DNA of 64,000 nt from Fratercula arctica (taxonomy: Eukaryota > Chordata > Aves > Charadriiformes > Alcidae), in NCBI GenBank assembly GCA_947846985.1, contig CANTUZ010000005.1:21610389-21674388 (forward strand), given 5' to 3'. A model generated the notes under the pieces. That model saw only the letters and a program-made list of their open reading frames with translations, had not been told where the DNA came from and did no database searches. The first letter of the stretch is position 1. Each line of letters begins with the position of its first letter. Positions 1 through 11,436 of the stretch are shown in pieces. Made by a program: the position numbers and the translations under genes.

Positions 1-168
1 ATTGTTAGACATTTTACAAGCTTCTAACTTAATGTAGTATGTTACTGGGATTTGAATATGGCCATTAACTATCTTGTTGTTAACACCTGTCATGCAGACT
101 TTTCAGGCTGTAGACCAGATTAATTTTGTTTTGAAATAGCATTTCTATTGAAAGAACTTTTATTCTCT
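1..168 (+). repeat. Left copy of an intronic direct duplication in CPT1A
   Basis: This stretch, beginning attgttagacattttaca and ending around catttctattgaaagaac, recurs at 1075-1240 in the same orientation with base changes and a short indel. The unit may extend left of the window edge. The left copy sits just before the exon at 394. No LINE, SINE or LTR signature is visible. Confidence 0.8.
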
Positions 169-393
169 TTGCGGAATTGATGTGGTGACCTCATATGTTA
201 ATGCTTTGCATATCAGGACAAGTTTAGCTGTTTCTTTTAACCTTCTTAATTGTTCATTCCATTGAAATGGGAACTGGAGTTATCCTTCTTATTCCTTTTT
301 TAAGTGCTTTCTAACTTAACTAGTTTTTGAGAAAGTTGCATGTTCTTAAACAGTATATTATACTTGTTCGTATCTCTTTCATATTTAATAAAG

Positions 394-498
394 GTTTTGT
401 CAGAGCCTTGGAGGCTGTCAACGAGTCAGACACCACAGCAACACATTGATCTAAAGAAGAACCCTGAGATGTTATGCTGTGGCGGAGGATTTGGACCA
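394..498 (+). CDS. CPT1A: CPT1A coding exon, third from last
   Basis: The acceptor is the AG ending at 393 and the donor is gtatgt at 499. The 35 codons run from [12 protein letters not shown] to GGGFGP. It carries the STS carnitine-site motif of the choline/carnitine acyltransferase fold. Phase 0 at both ends. Confidence 0.93.
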
Positions 499-3400
499 GT
501 ATGTTTGCTAAATACAAGTACCCCTTTAAAAACGGTTTTATTTTGAATATGCCAGTCTAAAATTCTCAGATCTGTAATACGCAATCAAAAAATCATCTGT
601 AATTGCACATCTAAGGTGCAACACATGCTTTTAAATGCATGTGTTTAATGCTTTCCCATGATGTGGATGTGCTGAGAATAATCTGCATCACCTCTTTCTC
701 ATATGCCACTACAAGAATTGATTACTCTTAAGGAAATACACAGTTGTCAAATGTGGTACAGGGGTTCCGTGGCAGAGATCTGATAAAGTGGGGGCTTTTA
801 TCACATTAGTTATGCCCAGAGCTTCTGTGCATCAGGTTGTTACTACAGTGACAAATGCCTTATTACTTAAAGTAGACTTTCAGGTTGGGATTTGTAAAAG
901 TAGTTATACTTGACTTGTTCTTTATATTTCCTGATTAATTAAAAGATGTGTTCATGCTTTCCTCCAAATTAAGCTACTCACATTGTTCTGCTTGCCTGCC
1001 TAAGTGTGAATAGTGGCTAAGTCAAGAATAAAACCACATTCTACAGCTTCTGTAGACTTTCAAGAGACTAGTGTATTGTTAGAGATTTTACAAGCTTCTG
1101 ACTTGCTGTAGTATTTTACTGAGATTTGAATATGGCCGCCGATGATGATATTGTTGTTAACAAGATCTGGTAAGCAGACTTTATGGGGCTATCGACTAGA
1201 TTAATCTGTTTTGAAAAAGCATTTCTATTGAAAGAACAATGAGAGGGATCACAGGACTGCTCTTTGCCACACAGAAATTGTGATGACAAGTACAATGTAT
1301 TTTGCCTGGTTTGTCAAGCTGCAAGTTGTTTTTTGTGTGGTTTCTTCTCTTTTTTTTTAATTTATTTATTCATGTTTCTAATGCACCTTTCAGTAGTTCT
1401 TGAAGTTGGAATGAGTTTTAATTGCAGTATCAAGGAAGCCCAGCTATTGCAATACTGCTCATTCATGAGAAACTGGCTTGCTCCAGCAGACTAAAATCAG
1501 TATTTAGAACCCCCAAAAGAGTGTGATTTTTGTAATAGGATAGTTTTTGGCTGCGGGAATTTCTAGTGCTTTTTTTCCTTTTGTTTTTGCTAATGATATG
1601 TTAATTGCTCCCTTCTTACTATTTCTTCAGTCCTTTAATTTCCTTCCTTCAGTTGTCTGCCTTTCCAGATAACCCTGCTTACGTTTCCCTTCATCATCTC
1701 TTGTATCTTTACAAAAGCTGTGCTTTGGTTTGCTGAAGTAGCCCAGAGATTCAGTACATCATGCTTTTTATGTGTATGTGTTATTTGTTGGTTTTGTTTG
1801 GGTTTTTTTAAACACGCTGTAGAATTTAGCTGTGTAGCACTAATGGAGAGAAGACTATCAGGCTGCTTAGCAGCAGTGGCAGCAAAGAGGTTATAATCCT
1901 TTGAGTTAGGAAAGACAGGAAGGTGGCAGCAGGTTAGCCTATATTTACTAAGCATACTTTAAATATAACATCAGACTGAAACTTGGGACAGGTGGTGCTG
2001 CTAATGTTGAAATCAGACCAGAGCTCTGCTCGTGATACAGGTGTTCAGAATCGTATCTTTGCTGTAGAGTTGGATGACTGCCTTAGGGCAAGTTTTCATA
2101 ATACAAGGCTTGTATAGTCTGTATTTGTGTTTTAGATCTGCAGTGATCCCATGAAGTAGGATGTTTAGGTATACGACTGAATTATTTTATTCCTTTCTAC
2201 TTAAGCACTTTCTACTGTAGCTGCTTAGGACCAGACCTTGATAGGAGAAGGTCTTTGAACAAGTATCTATTTCAAAATACTAAAGCTGGGAAATATTACA
2301 GCCATATATTCAGAAAATGTTAATTCCGTGAACTTCAGATGAGACTAGAACTGTTCCCTTAAGTGGAATCTTCAGAAATGATGCATTAAATGTGGAAGCT
2401 TAATTTTTGCTTGAGGAGAAATTGCAACTGATTTTAAAAACTGCATAGTAAGAATCGTGTAGTTATATACAAGATAATTTAGGAATGGAAAGAAAAATAA
2501 AAAGTTTAGAACTTGTTTTTCCTCTTCTTCCTTCCCCTAGGTGGCTGATGATGGTTATGGTGTTTCTTATATTATCATGGGTGAAAATGCCATCCATTTC
2601 CATGTCTCCAGCAAAATATCTTGTTCTGAGACGGTAAGAGTCAGTCCTTTCCTATGGTTTAATGAATCTGCTTTGATACCAGTTTATAAAACTGATCCAG
2701 CTGTTATCTAAAAAATGTAGGAGGACTTGCAGCATACAGTTATAATGTGTTTTTTCTTTCTCAATATCTGCTTTTTCGGTTTTGTGGTTTTTTTGTCTCC
2801 ACTTCTATAAATTTAATAGCTTTATGAACCAAGGAAACAAGTGAAATGTTCTATTTCACTTATCCTTTCAAGCATAAAGAAAGCATGAGGCCCAAGGTCA
2901 TCTTTACACATGCATAGTTTCCTGTAACTCATGTAAAATGACTCATATCTGTCCCATAAACAGTAAGATGGGTGTCTCCTGGTTTTTATTGCAGTTTTGC
3001 TTTGATTTGTGTCTGGCTGCAGTTGTAAATACAGAGTAAAATGTATGCTCCCTACTATTTAAATCTTCTTGCTTTAAGTAATACTGAAAGGAGCTGGCCC
3101 ATAAGTTGTAATCTGTGCTTGAGAAACATGATTAATCAAAAACTTATTAGACTAACACCTGTTATTAGAATGTAGTAGATGTCATCTATTCAATGTCCTG
3201 CTGTTGCGGAGGCCTGCTTTGAGAGAGCTTCAATTCATCCTTCCCCTTTAGATTTTTATGATTTAATAAGCATGCTGAGTTTGTTCAGGATTACATAGCT
3301 GAACTAGTTTTCCTCATTTGACCTTAACTTGTCCGAGAGATCTTGGTGCCTTTGGTTAATCATTAAAGATTAGGAAATAAAACTTTGTTGTCTCATAGTT

Positions 3401-4241
3401 CAAGTTGTTCTTCAGATGCCTGTCAGCTTGTACGTTAAATTTCCTGGTATTTTTTACTTATTAGTCAAGACAAATGTCCATACAGAAAAGGCAGGATTTC
3501 ATATGCATGGCCTTGATATTAGTAGGGTCTTTGTAGTAAGTCCTGTAATGGAGCTAATAATTTATATTTTTCTTAATTTCTTCCTTGTCCCACTCATCTG
3601 ATGCTTAGAATGAACAGAACAAGTTCATTGTTTACGCTTAGATAATTGTGACTTTCATTTTCAATACTTCATGTAATTTTTCAGTGGCAAAAGATTCACA
3701 ATTCTGATAGGAACTCAAATACAAAATGTTTTTTTTTTTTTTTGCTCTTTGAGTACTTCTAGGTCATTAGTAATACACTTTCTGAACCCTCTTTTGTTTT
3801 CTGAAAATTAGCTTTTGCAAGATCTTGTATAAACAGAACAATACCAAAGCTCATTATTTTAAGTAACAGAATACTATAGAAGCATCTGATTTTAAAAGGC
3901 GATGATCTCAGTTCTGTCTTTGGGAAAGTAAATGCATAATGAAAAATTTATTAGTAATAGCATAAACCTGGATTAATTTGTATGGCATTAAAATTTTTGT
4001 GGTTTAAAATCCCCATTTTATGGTAAAATACATGCCCTAATTCTGTAAGTTCCAAAATAACAAAATGTTAAAAGTTCTTTCTTTTGCCTAAAAGATAAGT
4101 GTTGATTGACTGTACAAGTCTTTGGTTTTGTTTTTTGTTTATTTGTTTTTAAAGGATTCTCACCGTTTTGGAAAAAACATCCAAAAAGCAATGTTTGACA
4201 TCGTGGGTTTATTTAACCCTAGTAAAAACTGTACCAACTGA
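394..4241 (+). CDS. CPT1A: Carnitine O-palmitoyltransferase 1, liver isoform, C-terminal part (three last coding exons)
   Basis: Carnitine palmitoyltransferase I moves long-chain acyl groups from CoA to carnitine at the mitochondrial outer membrane and is the control step of mitochondrial beta-oxidation. The window holds only the end of the gene. Exons 394-498, 2541-2633 and 4155-4241 are all phase 0 and join into 94 codons ending in TGA at 4239-4241. The peptide contains [10 protein letters not shown] (the STS motif of carnitine acyltransferases), [16 protein letters not shown] and [13 protein letters not shown], which are hallmarks of the CPT1 catalytic C-terminus. A vertebrate CPT1 is about 770 residues, so roughly 680 residues lie left of the window. 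The A isoform, rather than B or C, is favoured by the TESMIN neighbour on the same strand; isoform choice is inference, family is certain. Residues [13 protein letters not shown] before GGGF differ from what I remember of mammalian CPT1A, a normal variable stretch. Confidence 0.95.
1075..1240 (+). repeat. Right copy of the CPT1A intronic duplication
   Basis: It matches 1-168 nearly end to end (attgttagagattttaca through catttctattgaaagaac). It differs by substitutions and by a small insertion, gccgatgatgat, after tatggcc. It lies inside the intron 499-2540. The exon at 394-498 is not duplicated with it. Confidence 0.8.
2541..2633 (+). CDS. CPT1A: CPT1A coding exon, second from last
   Basis: A pyrimidine tract and cttcccctag precede the exon, and the donor is gtaaga. 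The 31 codons begin [16 protein letters not shown], a strongly conserved CPT1 stretch, and end SCSET. Phase 0 at both ends. Confidence 0.95.
4155..4241 (+). CDS. CPT1A: CPT1A last coding exon with stop codon
   Basis: The acceptor is aaag just before 4155. Codons read [20 protein letters not shown] and end in NCTN then TGA at 4239-4241. The C-terminal tail differs between species in this family, so its divergence is not a sign of decay. Confidence 0.93.
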   Translation, partial: DSHRFGKNIQKAMFDIVGLFNPSKNCTN

Positions 4242-7200
4242 CTTGCCTTACTGGTGCCAAGGAATCCCCTGTTGTTGGGATGAGAACTCTTCCGAACAGT
4301 GAATGAGAGCAAGGTTTGTCAAATGGTAGCTGGCAAAGAAACTGAGTCAACACCACCTTGATCACCTATGAAAACCTTAGCAGTGTATTGAGTGTTTCAT
4401 TATTATTTTTTTTTTTTCAGTAGTTTGGAAGAGTTTATTTCCACAAAGGATGACTTTTGAAATCTTTTATGTTTCTTGGGATGACGTATAGTATCATGCA
4501 TGAAGTCATGTATATTCTAACTCCTGCAGTTTTCTCTTAATTTGTATACACTTGCTCTTTTTTTTACTTAAAATTAGTCTACTCGTATTCCAGAATCCAA
4601 GGGATAAAACACACTGTCTTAAATACTAGAAAAAGTTTGATTTGCTATGTATTAATAGCAGAATGTTCTTCAATGTATTTGCTGCTTTACGTCAATGAAT
4701 GACAAAACTTGTGGCTGTTTACCTTCATTGGTTTTTGGGGTTGTTTTTTTTTTAAAGGTAATTTCTGTAAAACATACCAAAAAAAAAAAAAACCCCTGAT
4801 ATAACCCACCATAACATACCAAGTTGTAGAATTTTTGGTTTTTTGGAAAAAAAACACTGGGTAGTGCTACATTAGGTAGTAAAATGTCGCATCTTTCTTA
4901 TTACTTACAAGCATTTTTGCCACATTGTTGATTTTAGTTCCATCTACATAAATAGACCTGTGTGCTTGTTCATGTGAGTGCCTTAGAAAAGAAAGATCCT
5001 AAACCCAGGGAAAAAAGCTTATGCTGGGAGTTGGTTTTACATTGTCTTAGTGGTGAAGGAGGTGAAGTATTAGTAATGCAGATCTAGTTTTCAAACTGTA
5101 AGTTAGGGTGATGTGGCATAAGTAGACCTGAATATGTTGCCATGTGGTGCAGTTTGGTTTAAAGCTCTAATGAAATGCTCCCATCTTAAATGGCAAAGAT
5201 CAGTCCCCATGAAATGCAGGAGTAACTTTGTTTCAGGCCTACAGATACTCATGTGTTTATTTTGGTGAATGGTTATTGGTGGTCATTTGAGATAGAGTTT
5301 CTGGGTCCCAGGGAATGTCAATTTATTTAAATGCTAGGCTGCCTGTAAAGGCTGATCAACTGCAGTTTGCCAGCTTTCAGCCTGGGAGGACCGACTACTA
5401 CATTGCCAACCGTCTGCGTGAGAAGGGCAAACTGTTAAAGCTGTGGAAAATAACTCCAGAATGGGAAAATCCCGGCCTTCTCAAATCCCTCCTGGGAGAC
5501 ACTCTTGGTCAAGCACAGTTTCTGAAGGATACAAGGAGGAAGGGGAAAGCTATTGCACTTGAAATGGAGCATGATGTTTCCAAGTGCAGAAATAAAATGT
5601 CTACTACAAAATGGAGTAACTTTGTGTGCGATGCTTCTCTTCCCCAGGCATTATAGGTGTGGTTACGTTTTACATCCTGCAGTACAGTAAAGTGTACCTG
5701 TCAGTGCAACAATTTTTTTTTATTATTTTTTAGATATAAGGTACATGGTGTTTAGTAATAAAGTGAATGCTGCTCCAGAGCTATGCTGATTTTAAAAGGT
5801 CTTTGGGCGCTAATATAAAACTTCTCATTAGACTTTGAATGTTTTCTGGCCAGTATTTCGAACTTCCTATGCCTCTTCATGTTTTGTTTTTTTTTTCTTT
5901 CTCCTCTGATCAAGCTGTATTAAAACACCTGCATATGTATGTTTGAGGTGAGCAACCTCAAAGATCCCAGGTGCATACTCAAGCAGATGCATGCTTACAT
6001 AAACGTAGGGGACCATCACAAGAATTGGCCAAAGACACTCATTATTCAATTAGGTACAGTGTGTGGGAAAGGACTCTTGGAAATAAGCCTTATTGCAGCT
6101 GGGAGGCCTGACATTTACCAAACTGCTGCAACAATTTTATAGTGATCTGTTCTTTTGGAGCTGCAGAAATAATGCACTGGTTTTTGCGGGGTTTTTTTTA
6201 TTGACCACTGACCAATCTGTGCTTAAATTAACAATAGGGCATATTAGCTGGTAGGGTTTTCTTAAAAAAAAAAAAAAAGCTTAGATTTGACACTCAGGTT
6301 TTAAATGTTTCAAGTTTAATTGTAGTTAGTGCAGTTATCAATGCAATTTTACATTCTTCGAGAGTAAGTATAATTGGCACAGAAAGCTGGTTTTTTTTTA
6401 TTGTCAATGTTTTAAACATATTGTGGTGTTAAATGTATCTCTCTTTTTTTTTTTTAATTTGGGATATATCATAATTCCTAAACAAATAAGATTTTATTTC
6501 ATTTTCTTTAAAATGTCAACAGCATGTAAATAATGTACGCTTTTTGGATGTAAATCTTTGCAATCCACAGTGAATGTAGGCTATTAATAAATAATTAATT
6601 TAAATCTTGGTGTTTAATATTGTGTACATGCAGTAAAACTGCTTGCTTTTTGCTCAGAAGCCATAGGAATATAACTGAAATTACCTAGATTTGAATGAAC
6701 TTTCTAGTACAGTGTACTTATAAAGTAAAATGTTCATATTCCAGAAAAACTATCAATTTGCTACTAAAACCTTGAATCACTTATTCTTAATTAGTGATTT
6801 GAGAGCTCAAAGTTAGGGTTGAGTAGGTGGTAAAAGTCAGGTTGGATGATAACAAATTGACCTGTTTATTAAATAGGAATGTGGAATTGGTGGAATACCT
6901 TGACTGCATTTTCAAAATTTCTTACTTCAGCTATTTGATGCCAGAAATTGTGAGAGCATTAAGTGCATTCAGAGGCTACCATTGTCCAGGGTTAACACCA
7001 TTCCAAACTAAATATTCCTTTTAGGGTTGGGTTTTTTTGAGGGACTAAGGAAGTGTGTGCCTGACCTTGAAAACTGTGGTTCTAATTCAACCTTTGTACC
7101 AATTGTTTTCTTGTATAAAATATATTAATTTAAGTTTTTTTTATCTTGTTCAATTACTCTACATCTATGGTTGGTTATTTACATCAGCACTCTGTCTCTA

Positions 7201-7250
7201 TTTTCTACCATCTTCTGTGACTTCAAAAAATAAAATAAAATTTCACAATT
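4242..7250 (+). other. CPT1A: CPT1A 3' untranslated region (3' end estimated)
   Basis: AT-rich sequence follows the stop with several poly-A signals: AATAAA at 5757-5762, 6586-6591, and an overlapping pair at 7229-7239. The last pair probably marks the longest transcript, but this is inferred. Homopolymer tracts (poly-T near 4410, 6440; poly-A near 4780, 6265) are scattered through it. A 113-codon open frame at 5315-5656 lies inside and is discussed as a finding. No other gene is seen here. Confidence 0.6.
7229..7239 (+). terminator. Candidate distal CPT1A poly-A signal
   Basis: Two overlapping AATAAA hexamers occur here, about 3 kb after the stop codon. It is the most distal cluster before the sequence loses 3'-UTR character. 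Weaker alternatives are AATAAA at 5757 and 6586. Confidence 0.4.
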
Positions 7251-8720
7251 AACACTACTTCGTACAATGTTTAATATCTTTTTTTATCTTCTTCCCAGCT
7301 CCCTTGCTGCTGTTCTGGACTTGTGAAGTCTTTGCTATTAAATCCAGTTAGGAACGGTAGTAGCAGTTTATTTTAGCAGTGACTCACAGATTTCTTAATA
7401 GGGAATGTGTTAATGAACAATTTTCCAGGTTCAGTAGAAAGAAGAAACAATAGGGCTTACTTTAGATGAGGTTTTTTCATGAGATCCAAGTTAAGTGCTG
7501 AAATGTTCCTGTGAAACAGTCTGTCTGCACTGGTTTGATCTTTACAGTGAATAATCCATAGAATATGAATGGTAAGGGAGTAGAGAAATAGTTCAGGCAC
7601 AGAAAGCTAACATTGTTAAAATGTTATTTGCTTTATCTGAAAATTCCCAATACTTGAAAATACCTTTGAAATTGCATTAAGACTGGGGACTACTTTCAGA
7701 CAGTTAAAGAAGTTTTTGTTATGAGGTTTTTCTCTTCATTCTTTAAAGCTGCATGCATGTGCTGTTTTTTGAATTGCTGTTTAATTAAAAAAAAAAAAAA
7801 AAAAAAACAAAACAAACACCAAACAGCAATGAAAAAACCCATACAAAACCCACCAAATAGATTTATGTGATAGACCATTTTCACAGTCGTTCAGCTTGCT
7901 GCTTTTCTGGATGTTGCAGCCTTCACTACATGAAAGAAGACAATTATTTCAATTTCATGCTTCCTCTCTTAGAAACTGCTAGTTCCTGGTTGTGTTTCAG
8001 ACATCTCCCACAGAGGCTGGATACTGAAGTTGTAAATTGGTATGTTCAATCTGAACAGAAATGCTGTATGGAAACTTTCTAGGCACAGAAATACTGATTT
8101 ATTTTTTTGTTTTTTTCCCCTCTTTCCTTTGCTTCTTTTTAAGGGTGACAAGTATAAGATGCATTTTATATTCAGAAAATGTTGCTGTAGTTGTACATGA
8201 TGCATGGGATTAATTGGCTCTGGCTGAGATTAATGAACTCCTGTTGGGAAGTACTGGAAAAAAACAGCTTAGCTGTTAGATAAAACCTTTGAAAGGGGAG
8301 GAGAAAGTGGAGGGTTTCTTTTTGTTCTGTTCTTTCCCTAACTTCCATGGCGGCAAACCCGGGGCCAGCAGGGTGGAAATTTGTAACCAAAAGTATAAGG
8401 AAAAATTGATTCCAGTTTCTTCTTGGATTAATTGTATGCCACCTTATGGATGAAAGGTAACTTGAAAATTTTTGGGGTGCTTTTCGTTGCTGTGGGTTTT
8501 TTTAACACACAAAATTTCCTTAAAATGAAGACATGAATACATAAAATGAAAAGTTCAGGTTCAATTTCTGCTTTCAAGGAAACAATCTTTTATCTTAAAT
8601 GGCCACAGGTAGTGACCTGGTAAGTTTGGAGTGTTTTCTAAACTCTGCGATCTTTGTGGCACCAGGGTGTCGATTCCAAGATTTATCATAGTGAGTTGTA
8701 AAAAGGGCTTTAACAGCAGA
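7251..8720. other. Intergenic, nothing recognised
   Basis: AT-rich intergenic DNA between the CPT1A 3' end and the first CR1. It contains a long poly-A run at about 7787-7807. Open frames here are short and show no family resemblance. Confidence 0.5.
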
Positions 8721-8722
8721 AT

Positions 8723-8960
8723 TGGTTGAGGTTGGAATGGAATGGTTGAGGTTGGAAAGGACCTCTGGAGGCCATCTGGGCAACGTCTGCCAGTGCTTGC
8801 TCACCTACACAGTGAAAAAGTGTTTCCTCATATTCAGAGAGAACCTCCTGTGTTTCAGCTTGTGCCCGTTGACTCTGGTCCTGTCACTGGGCACCATGGA
8901 AAAGAGCCCGGCTCTGTTGTCTCTGTGTTACCAAAGACAGGCCTCTGCTTTGTTTCTAAA
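8723..8960 (-). mobile_element. CR1 LINE 3' fragment (distal piece of a split CR1)
   Basis: The stretch gaggttggaaaggacctc followed by the gccagtgcttgctcacc and gtttcctcatattcagag blocks is the reverse complement of the CR1 3' end. The element therefore lies on the - strand. Its continuation is at about 9563-9866, separated by an LTR insertion. The end next to the LTR is degraded. Confidence 0.85.
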
Positions 8961-8987
8961 ATCATTGTTTCTTACTAACCTTCTTAC

Positions 8988-9562
8988 TGTGTGAGAAAAT
9001 AGCAAATTACTGACCTTCTTACTGTGTAAAAAAAAAAAAAAAAAGTAGTCACTGAGCTGATGTTACAGATAGCGATAATGAGGAGACAACCACTAGTTAA
9101 TCAGCAAGGATGGAGTAACAAGTAGTTAATCGCATCAAGGTTCTTCTATATGTCAAGTTGGTACAGGAGTACATATTAGGATAGAGTTATGGCTACTTCA
9201 AAGAACATCCTTCTTATCTTCAAGAAGTTGGCAAACTACAGTAAACTTTTACCTGTCCTGAGATGACTCAATACCTTAAAAGGATAATGTGAGGAAGGGT
9301 CTCCTTACCCAAACGACTACTGAGACACTGACGCTTGCGCAGAAGTGTTTTGCTGACGCAGCAAAATTTGATACACATGTGCGGAAAGACTGTTAGGTCA
9401 TCCTAATGAATATGTAAGCCTAGGTGGAGTTAGGTATTAGGTAGGCAGAATTACGAGACTATTTTGTGTATAAATAATGGGTGAATATCCCTGGTAAGGT
9501 GTGCTAGATGTCGAATAAAGCAATATCTACTTTTGGTTTCGAGGGCTTTTATTATCTGCACC
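8988..9562 (+). mobile_element. Solo LTR of an endogenous retrovirus, ERVK-like
   Basis: A roughly 570-bp unit interrupts a CR1. It has the layout of a retroviral LTR: a U3-like region, a TATA box (tataaata, 9469-9476), a poly-A signal AATAAA (9514-9519) 45 bp downstream, and a terminal ...tctgca. The gctgacgcagcaaaatttga block resembles LTRs of avian ERVK-like elements as I remember them. No gag, pol or env is attached. Exact ends and a target-site duplication could not be fixed; a local repeat of ccttcttactgtgt at the left edge blurs the boundary. Confidence 0.7.
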
Positions 9563-9866
9563 CAGGCTGAATAGTCCCAGCTCAATTAGCCTGTCCCTGT
9601 AGAGACCTGCTCCAGTCCCTTAGTCATCTCCATGGCCCTTTGTTGGACTCTCAACAGTACGTCTGTGTCTCTCTTGTCCTGGAGAGCCCAGGGCTGGACC
9701 CAGTACTCTGGGTGCCACCTCACCAGTGCTGAGCAGCGCCCTTCTACCTGGATTATGTCAAACAACCTCTTAGTACCAGGCTCCTGGTTAATCTTTGACT
9801 CCTTGTAATGCGCGATAACTTCCAAGGGGAACTTATACTTCAAATACAGAACAAACAAATGAAGAA
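9563..9866 (-). mobile_element. CR1 LINE fragment (proximal piece of the split CR1)
   Basis: The reverse complement of CR1 sequence, with blocks such as ggctgaatagtcccagctc, ggagagcccagggctggac and ctgggtgccacctcaccag. On the - strand it encodes part of the CR1 reverse-transcriptase C-terminus. It is followed by a poly-A run at about 9866-9884. Confidence 0.85.
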
Positions 9867-9894
9867 AAAAAAAAAAAAACCCACCACCTCCAAA

Positions 9895-10260
9895 CCCCCA
9901 ACCTAACGGTGTGTGGGCTCGCTGCCGCCTCGGCGCGGGGAGGGGGCGGCTGGAAGCCGCGCTCTGGCGCGTGCCCAGCCGTTAAGGGCACGCGCGCTGT
10001 CCGTTAACCCGCCTCTGGCTGAAGGGCGGGCGCCGGCCATGGGGGAAGGTGAATTGCTGGGGGGAAGAGGCAGAGACACGTCCCTCTGCTGAGGACGTGG
10101 GGTGGAGGTGGGGGCCTGTCCCTCTCCCTTCTGCCCTGAAAACCAGCGTGGGGATGGAGCGGGGGGGGGGGAGGCGGGGCAGTCGGAGCTTCTGTGAAGG
10201 GCTGGTCTCCCAACCCCGCCCCACCCCAGGGGTGTCCCAGAGCTAGCAGTGGTTGATGTG
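9895..10260 (+). promoter_or_regulatory. TESMIN: CpG island, probable TESMIN promoter and 5' end
   Basis: This is the only strongly GC- and CpG-rich stretch in the left 33 kb, with gccgcctcggcgcggggag, ggcgcgtgcccagcc and cacgcgcgctgtccg. It lies about 0.6-1 kb before the first TESMIN exon that can be read. A bird CpG-island promoter with a 5' UTR or first exon here is the simplest reading. A run of about 11 G at 10161 adds G-quadruplex potential. The transcription start cannot be placed from sequence alone. Confidence 0.65.
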
Positions 10261-10864
10261 CGTGGATCAGAGAAACTCGAGCCTTCAGAGGGCTGCCATA
10301 TCTCAGTCTCAGTCAGGGGGACGTGGGTAGCTTGACCCTCCCCACGTTGCTGTGGTGTAAATGCAGAAGCGGCAGTGATGGCGGTGCAGGTGGATCTTGG
10401 TCTATACCTTTTTAGCGGTGGCCTTGTGGTACTCTGGGCAGAGGTGCTTTGGCTTGCGCTGTCTATATCTGGCAATAGTGACACGGAGAGTACAGATAAA
10501 GTTTGGTCTCAATGTGCTACTGACACAAACTTAAAACAGTGTAATTACAGCTATCTAAGTGTACTATGTCAAATTTGATTTTTTTTTTTTTTTTTTTGAC
10601 TAGTAGCAAAGCCAAGTAGCAAAATTTGGCTTTACATCTGAATGCCCTTAATGTGTTTAAAAGTCACAAAGAATGTGTTCTTATAGTAAAAGCAGTTTGT
10701 TTGTGTTGGCATGGTGGCCTATATTTTCTGAAAGTTAGGTTCAGAACCCCAACAACCTCTTCTAGCATTATGTTTTTAAGTCTCACAGTTACATATTATT
10801 TGGGTTAATCTTCAGTGCTATATATACATGGTATTTTGGTTATGACTATTTCCTTCACTTCTAG

Positions 10865-11436
10865 ACAGAAGAACTATTCTGAAGAATACTGAAATAGAAA
10901 ATTTAATTACCTTCAATGAAAAAAATAAATATGAACCAGTTGGCAGTCTGTCCGTGACTATGGAGAATCAGATATTGATTGATATAAGATCAGTAATAGA
11001 CAGTGGACTTGTAACTGAAATATTTAGTCAAAATAGTCCTGTTAGTTCTGAAAACTTTAGTCTGGAAACTGAAGTCATTAATAACCCCATTGAAGAAGGA
11101 TTGCTATCTAGTCAAGACAATCATTTATGCACTGTAAATGTGGGAGAGACGTTGTTAGATCACTTCAAGTATTCACTTCCCATCGAAAATCAAAATACAA
11201 TAGTAAAAGTTGAAGTACAGCCACATGGAAACAACATCTGTGATGATGAAGATCTTGAAAAATACAAGAAATTAAATCTTCCTGAAGAAGCTGAACATAC
11301 GCATTCACCTTATCTGCCTTCAAATGGTCTCCACTTTCTCTCTTCTGTAGCGATGCAGCATAAAAATTGCAGTGTTCCAACTTCAAGCATTTTCTCTCCA
11401 GAAGGAACAGTCAATCAAAATGTCAGAATGTTACCA
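10865..11436 (+). CDS. TESMIN: TESMIN exon, N-terminal acidic region
   Basis: The acceptor is cacttctag, the donor gtaaga. The reading frame is open from 10867 ([14 protein letters not shown]) to MLP, 190 codons, with an in-frame ATG at 10960. It enters in phase 1. The content is low-complexity acidic/serine-rich with no known domain; it is assigned to tesmin by continuity of frame with the CXC exons. Confidence 0.75.

Noticed and set aside
1137..1160. atggccgccgatgatgatat resembling a beta-actin start
   Set aside because: The similarity ends after about 15 bases and the left copy of the duplication lacks it; it is a small insertion in a repeat.
9903..10484. 193-codon minus-strand frame across the CpG island
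   Set aside because: It is Pro/Ser/Arg-rich with no domain, as expected of GC-rich DNA read antisense, and it has no splice or start context of its own.
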